Source of the DNA: JBBQXY01 sp051004815
GTDB taxonomy: Bacteria > Chloroflexota > Ktedonobacteria > Ktedonobacterales > Ktedonobacteraceae
Reading direction: 5' to 3'
Assembly (NCBI GenBank): GCA_051004815.1
Contig: JBPCJY010000268.1
Span: forward strand, 1-14,048
DNA length: 14,048 bases
Part shown: one piece after another, positions 12,047 to 14,048 of the stretch
Numbering within the stretch: the stretch's first letter is position 1
How the letters are laid out: every line of letters starts with the position of its first letter
The notes under the pieces: model-generated
What the model saw: only the letters and a program-made list of their open reading frames with translations
Told to the model about the DNA's origin: nothing
Databases searched by the model: none
Program-made: the position numbers and the translations under genes

Positions 12047-13918
12047 ATGCAACATGCGATCACTGACGATCTGGAGGCTCTGCTAGGGACACTTCCCCCC
12101 AGCATCCACGACGCGGTCAATCGGCTTGAAAACCGAAGCGAACTGCTGGAGATCGTAATGGACCTCGGACGCTATGCCGAGGGCCGGTTCCCAGAAGGGG
12201 AGGTGATCCTAAGTACGCAGCCTGTCTCCAATGCCGACCTCGAATACGTGGTCGAACGCATCGGTGAATTTGGCGACGATAACCGTGCTGGTATAGAGCG
12301 AACGCTCCATCGTATTAGCGCCCTCCGCAATCGCAAAGGGAAAGTTGTCGGCTTGACCTGCCGTATTGGTCGAGCGGTACTCGGCAGTATTGCCCTAATT
12401 CGTGATATTGTCGAACAGGGTCAATCCATCTTGATTCTTGGTCGCCCAGGTGTGGGTAAAACCACCCTGTTGCGTGAAATAGCACGCGTCCTCGCGGACG
12501 AAGCCAATAAAAGGGTCGTGGTCGTCGATACCTCAAACGAAATCGCCGGTGACGGCGATATCCCTCACCCCGGTATCGGGCGTGCCCGCCGCATGCAGGT
12601 CGCTCGCACCGCCGAACAACACGCGGTGATGATTGAGGCCGTCGAGAACCACATGCCCCAGGTCATTGTCATCGATGAAATCGGCACCGAATTGGAAGCC
12701 GCCGCCGCTCGCACTATCGCCGAACGCGGTGTGCAGCTCGTCGCGACCGCCCATGGTAACTCGCTGGGCAACCTGCTGGTCAACCCAACGCTCTCCGATC
12801 TGGTTGGTGGTATCCAGACCGTGACCCTCGGTGACGAGGAGGCTCGGCGTCGCCACACCCAGAAGAGTATCCTGGAGCGCAAAGCTCCACCTACCTTCGA
12901 TGTCGTGGTGGAGCAGCAAAGTTGGCAGGAACTGGTCGTGCATCGCGATGTCGCCGACACGGTTGACAGTATGCTGCGCGGACAAGCCGTCTCCGCTGAA
13001 GAACGCACCCGCGATGAAGAGACAGGACGCGTCAGTGTCCATCGCGTCACCGCCGGTGGTATGGAAGTACCAACATGGGGTGCGGGCGGCTTCGGTGGCC
13101 CAGGCGGCCAATTTGACCGCTCCGGTCGTGGTGATCGCGGAGAACGAGGCGAGTGGGGCCAATTGCACCAGATGGGAAACTCCGGACAACAGGGTTTCCG
13201 CAATGGCGGCGGTGGCGGCAGCGAACGCTTTCGCGGACGCAGCCAGAGCCAGCCGCAAACCCAGTTTCGGGCGTTAGCCCCCACAGGTACCTCACCTGCT
13301 GATGTCGAACACCAACGGACTGCCGCGGTGATCGCGCCTGAACGGCCCCTGCTCGACGAGGGGATATATGCTCCCGCCGAGATGCAGGCACCGCAGCCGA
13401 TCATGAAGACCTTGCGCGTCTACCCCTTCGGGGTGAGCCGCGACCGGCTATCAGAATCGGCTCGCCAGTTGCGCGTACCCATCATCGTCACCAACAATCA
13501 AAGCGATGCCGACGCCGTCATCACCTTGAAAAATTACTATCGCCGCCAACCGGAACGGCTGCAACAAGCGGAACAGGACCGCAAGTTGATTATCATTCTG
13601 AAAAACAACACCATCGCCCAGATGCAACATGCTCTGGCCCACATCTTCGACATCCCAACGGCGGACCCTCCGCCCGATGACGAAGACGAGTCAGGCGAGG
13701 TACGCGATTCAGATGACTCAACCACACGAGCACTGCTGGAGACCGAGGACGCCATCCATCAAGTCCTGAACAAAGACTTGATTACGGCAGAATTGGCTCC
13801 CGCCAATGCCTACATTCGCCGCTTGCAGCACCAGATGGCGACCCGCTATAACCTCACCTCCCGCAGCCGCGGCAAAGAACCCTACCGCCGCGTGAAAATC
13901 TTCCGCTCGCGGGATTAA
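12047..13918 (+). CDS. Ycf45/SpoIIIAA-like AAA ATPase with C-terminal R3H nucleic-acid-binding domain
   Basis: The 623-residue protein has an N-terminal region (1-110; ALLGTLPPSI, GRFPEGEV, and ISALRNRKGKVVGLTCRIGR typical of Ycf45/SpoIIIAA), Walker A GRPGVGKTT (132-140), DTSNEIAGDGDIPHPGIG (161-178), Walker B VIVIDEIG (206-213) and ATAHG (233-237). A Gly/Arg/Gln-rich disordered insert (about 343-408) follows. Then comes a block known from Ycf45 proteins (YPFGVSRDRLSESARQLRVP, DADAVITLKNYYRRQP, 459-503), and finally an R3H domain with R591-x3-H595. It probably binds single-stranded nucleic acid with ATPase activity; its cellular role is not established. I chose ATG 12047 because GAGGTGA (12030-12036) precedes it by ten bases, whereas an upstream in-frame GTG (12032) lies inside that ribosome site. 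This site begins on the last base of the preceding stop codon. Confidence 0.9.
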   Translation: MQHAITDDLEALLGTLPPSIHDAVNRLENRSELLEIVMDLGRYAEGRFPEGEVILSTQPVSNADLEYVVERIGEFGDDNRAGIERTLHRISALRNRKGKVVGLTCRIGRAVLGSIALIRDIVEQGQSILILGRPGVGKTTLLREIARVLADEANKRVVVVDTSNEIAGDGDIPHPGIGRARRMQVARTAEQHAVMIEAVENHMPQVIVIDEIGTELEAAAARTIAERGVQLVATAHGNSLGNLLVNPTLSDLVGGIQTVTLGDEEARRRHTQKSILERKAPPTFDVVVEQQSWQELVVHRDVADTVDSMLRGQAVSAEERTRDEETGRVSVHRVTAGGMEVPTWGAGGFGGPGGQFDRSGRGDRGERGEWGQLHQMGNSGQQGFRNGGGGGSERFRGRSQSQPQTQFRALAPTGTSPADVEHQRTAAVIAPERPLLDEGIYAPAEMQAPQPIMKTLRVYPFGVSRDRLSESARQLRVPIIVTNNQSDADAVITLKNYYRRQPERLQQAEQDRKLIIILKNNTIAQMQHALAHIFDIPTADPPPDDEDESGEVRDSDDSTTRALLETEDAIHQVLNKDLITAELAPANAYIRRLQHQMATRYNLTSRSRGKEPYRRVKIFRSRD

Positions 13919-13931
13919 GGAACAACAAATG

Positions 13932-13989
13932 AACGACACAAGTGGTTCTGCTGTCGACCGTGGGAGATAGCAGAAACACCTGTGTCGTT
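13932..13989. repeat. 21-bp imperfect inverted repeat (large hairpin) after the R3H gene
   Basis: The left arm at 13932-13952 (AACGACACA...TTCTGCT) and the right arm at 13969-13989 (AGCAGAA...TGTGTCGTT) are reverse complements at 19 of 21 positions, with a 16-base loop (13953-13968). As RNA it would form a long, stable hairpin starting 13 bases after the stop at 13918. No T-run follows on the plus strand; on the minus strand the hairpin is followed by a modest T-rich stretch (CATTTGTTGTTCC). It may serve as a terminator for the pdxST-R3H transcript, a two-way transcript boundary, or the remnant of a miniature inverted-repeat element. Confidence 0.75.
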
Positions 13990-14030
13990 TCCTGAAAAGC
14001 AAAAAAATCCCTGCTCCCCTAGAGTTCCGG

Positions 14031-14036
14031 TAGAAT
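14031..14036 (+). promoter_or_regulatory. weak -10 candidate at the right edge
   Basis: TAGAAT (5/6 to TATAAT) lies 12 bases from the end of the window with no convincing -35. It could be the promoter of a plus-strand gene beyond 14048. Apart from the hairpin, positions 13919-14048 show no coding capacity that I can support. Confidence 0.2.
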
Positions 14037-14048
14037 GCTTTTGGAAAA

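Noticed and set aside
12533..13404. Long minus-strand frames of 241 and 279 residues
   Set aside because: They overlap each other and lie antisense to the certain ATPase/R3H gene. They reflect GC-rich third positions and a glycine-rich insert.

Overview
The window reads as chromosomal DNA of a multicellular-type Gram-positive-like bacterium, most probably a member of the Ktedonobacteria (Chloroflexota). That assignment is inference. It rests on a Ser/Thr kinase fused through one membrane segment to a WD40 propeller, a very large zinc-ribbon/one-TM/BACON-repeat surface protein, PdxS/PdxT vitamin B6 synthesis, and a Ycf45/SpoIIIAA-like R3H ATPase. No rRNA, tRNA or CRISPR array was found.

Layout. 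Positions 1-116 hold the last 37 codons of an ISAzo13-type transposase. A tiny minus-strand membrane ORF (104-262) overlaps it. scpB (492-1088) and nfo (1088-1972) overlap by one base and form a small chromosome-maintenance operon, apparently read from an extended -10 promoter that leaves almost no leader. nfo stops exactly where a minus-strand gene stops: a 1182-residue protein with a cytoplasmic zinc ribbon, one TM and eight extracellular BACON-like repeats (1973-5521). It is transcribed divergently from a 728-residue kinase/TM/seven-blade WD40 protein (5745-7931). The two promoters sit back to back with a short palindrome between their -35 boxes, so these genes look like a co-regulated surface sensing and signalling pair.

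From 7932 to about 9315 there is a toxin-antitoxin island with its own strong promoter. It contains a ribbon-helix-helix-like antitoxin, a MazF/PemK RNase toxin, an AbrB-type antitoxin and what appears to be a decayed, frameshifted Doc toxin remnant. It thus looks like two TA modules in tandem, one of which has lost its toxin.

From 9305 onward there is a probable operon: pdxS and pdxT (the two subunits of PLP synthase), a GNAT-like protein of two apparent domains joined by a 9-bp tandem-repeat linker, and a Ycf45-family AAA/R3H nucleic-acid-binding ATPase ending at 13918. A striking 21-bp imperfect inverted repeat follows the last gene. The remaining bases up to 14048 hold at most a promoter for a gene beyond the window.

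Most plausible candidates for something new are the divergent receptor/kinase pair (including a twin-arginine-like motif ahead of the kinase membrane segment) and the composite TA island. Both are inferred from sequence pattern alone.
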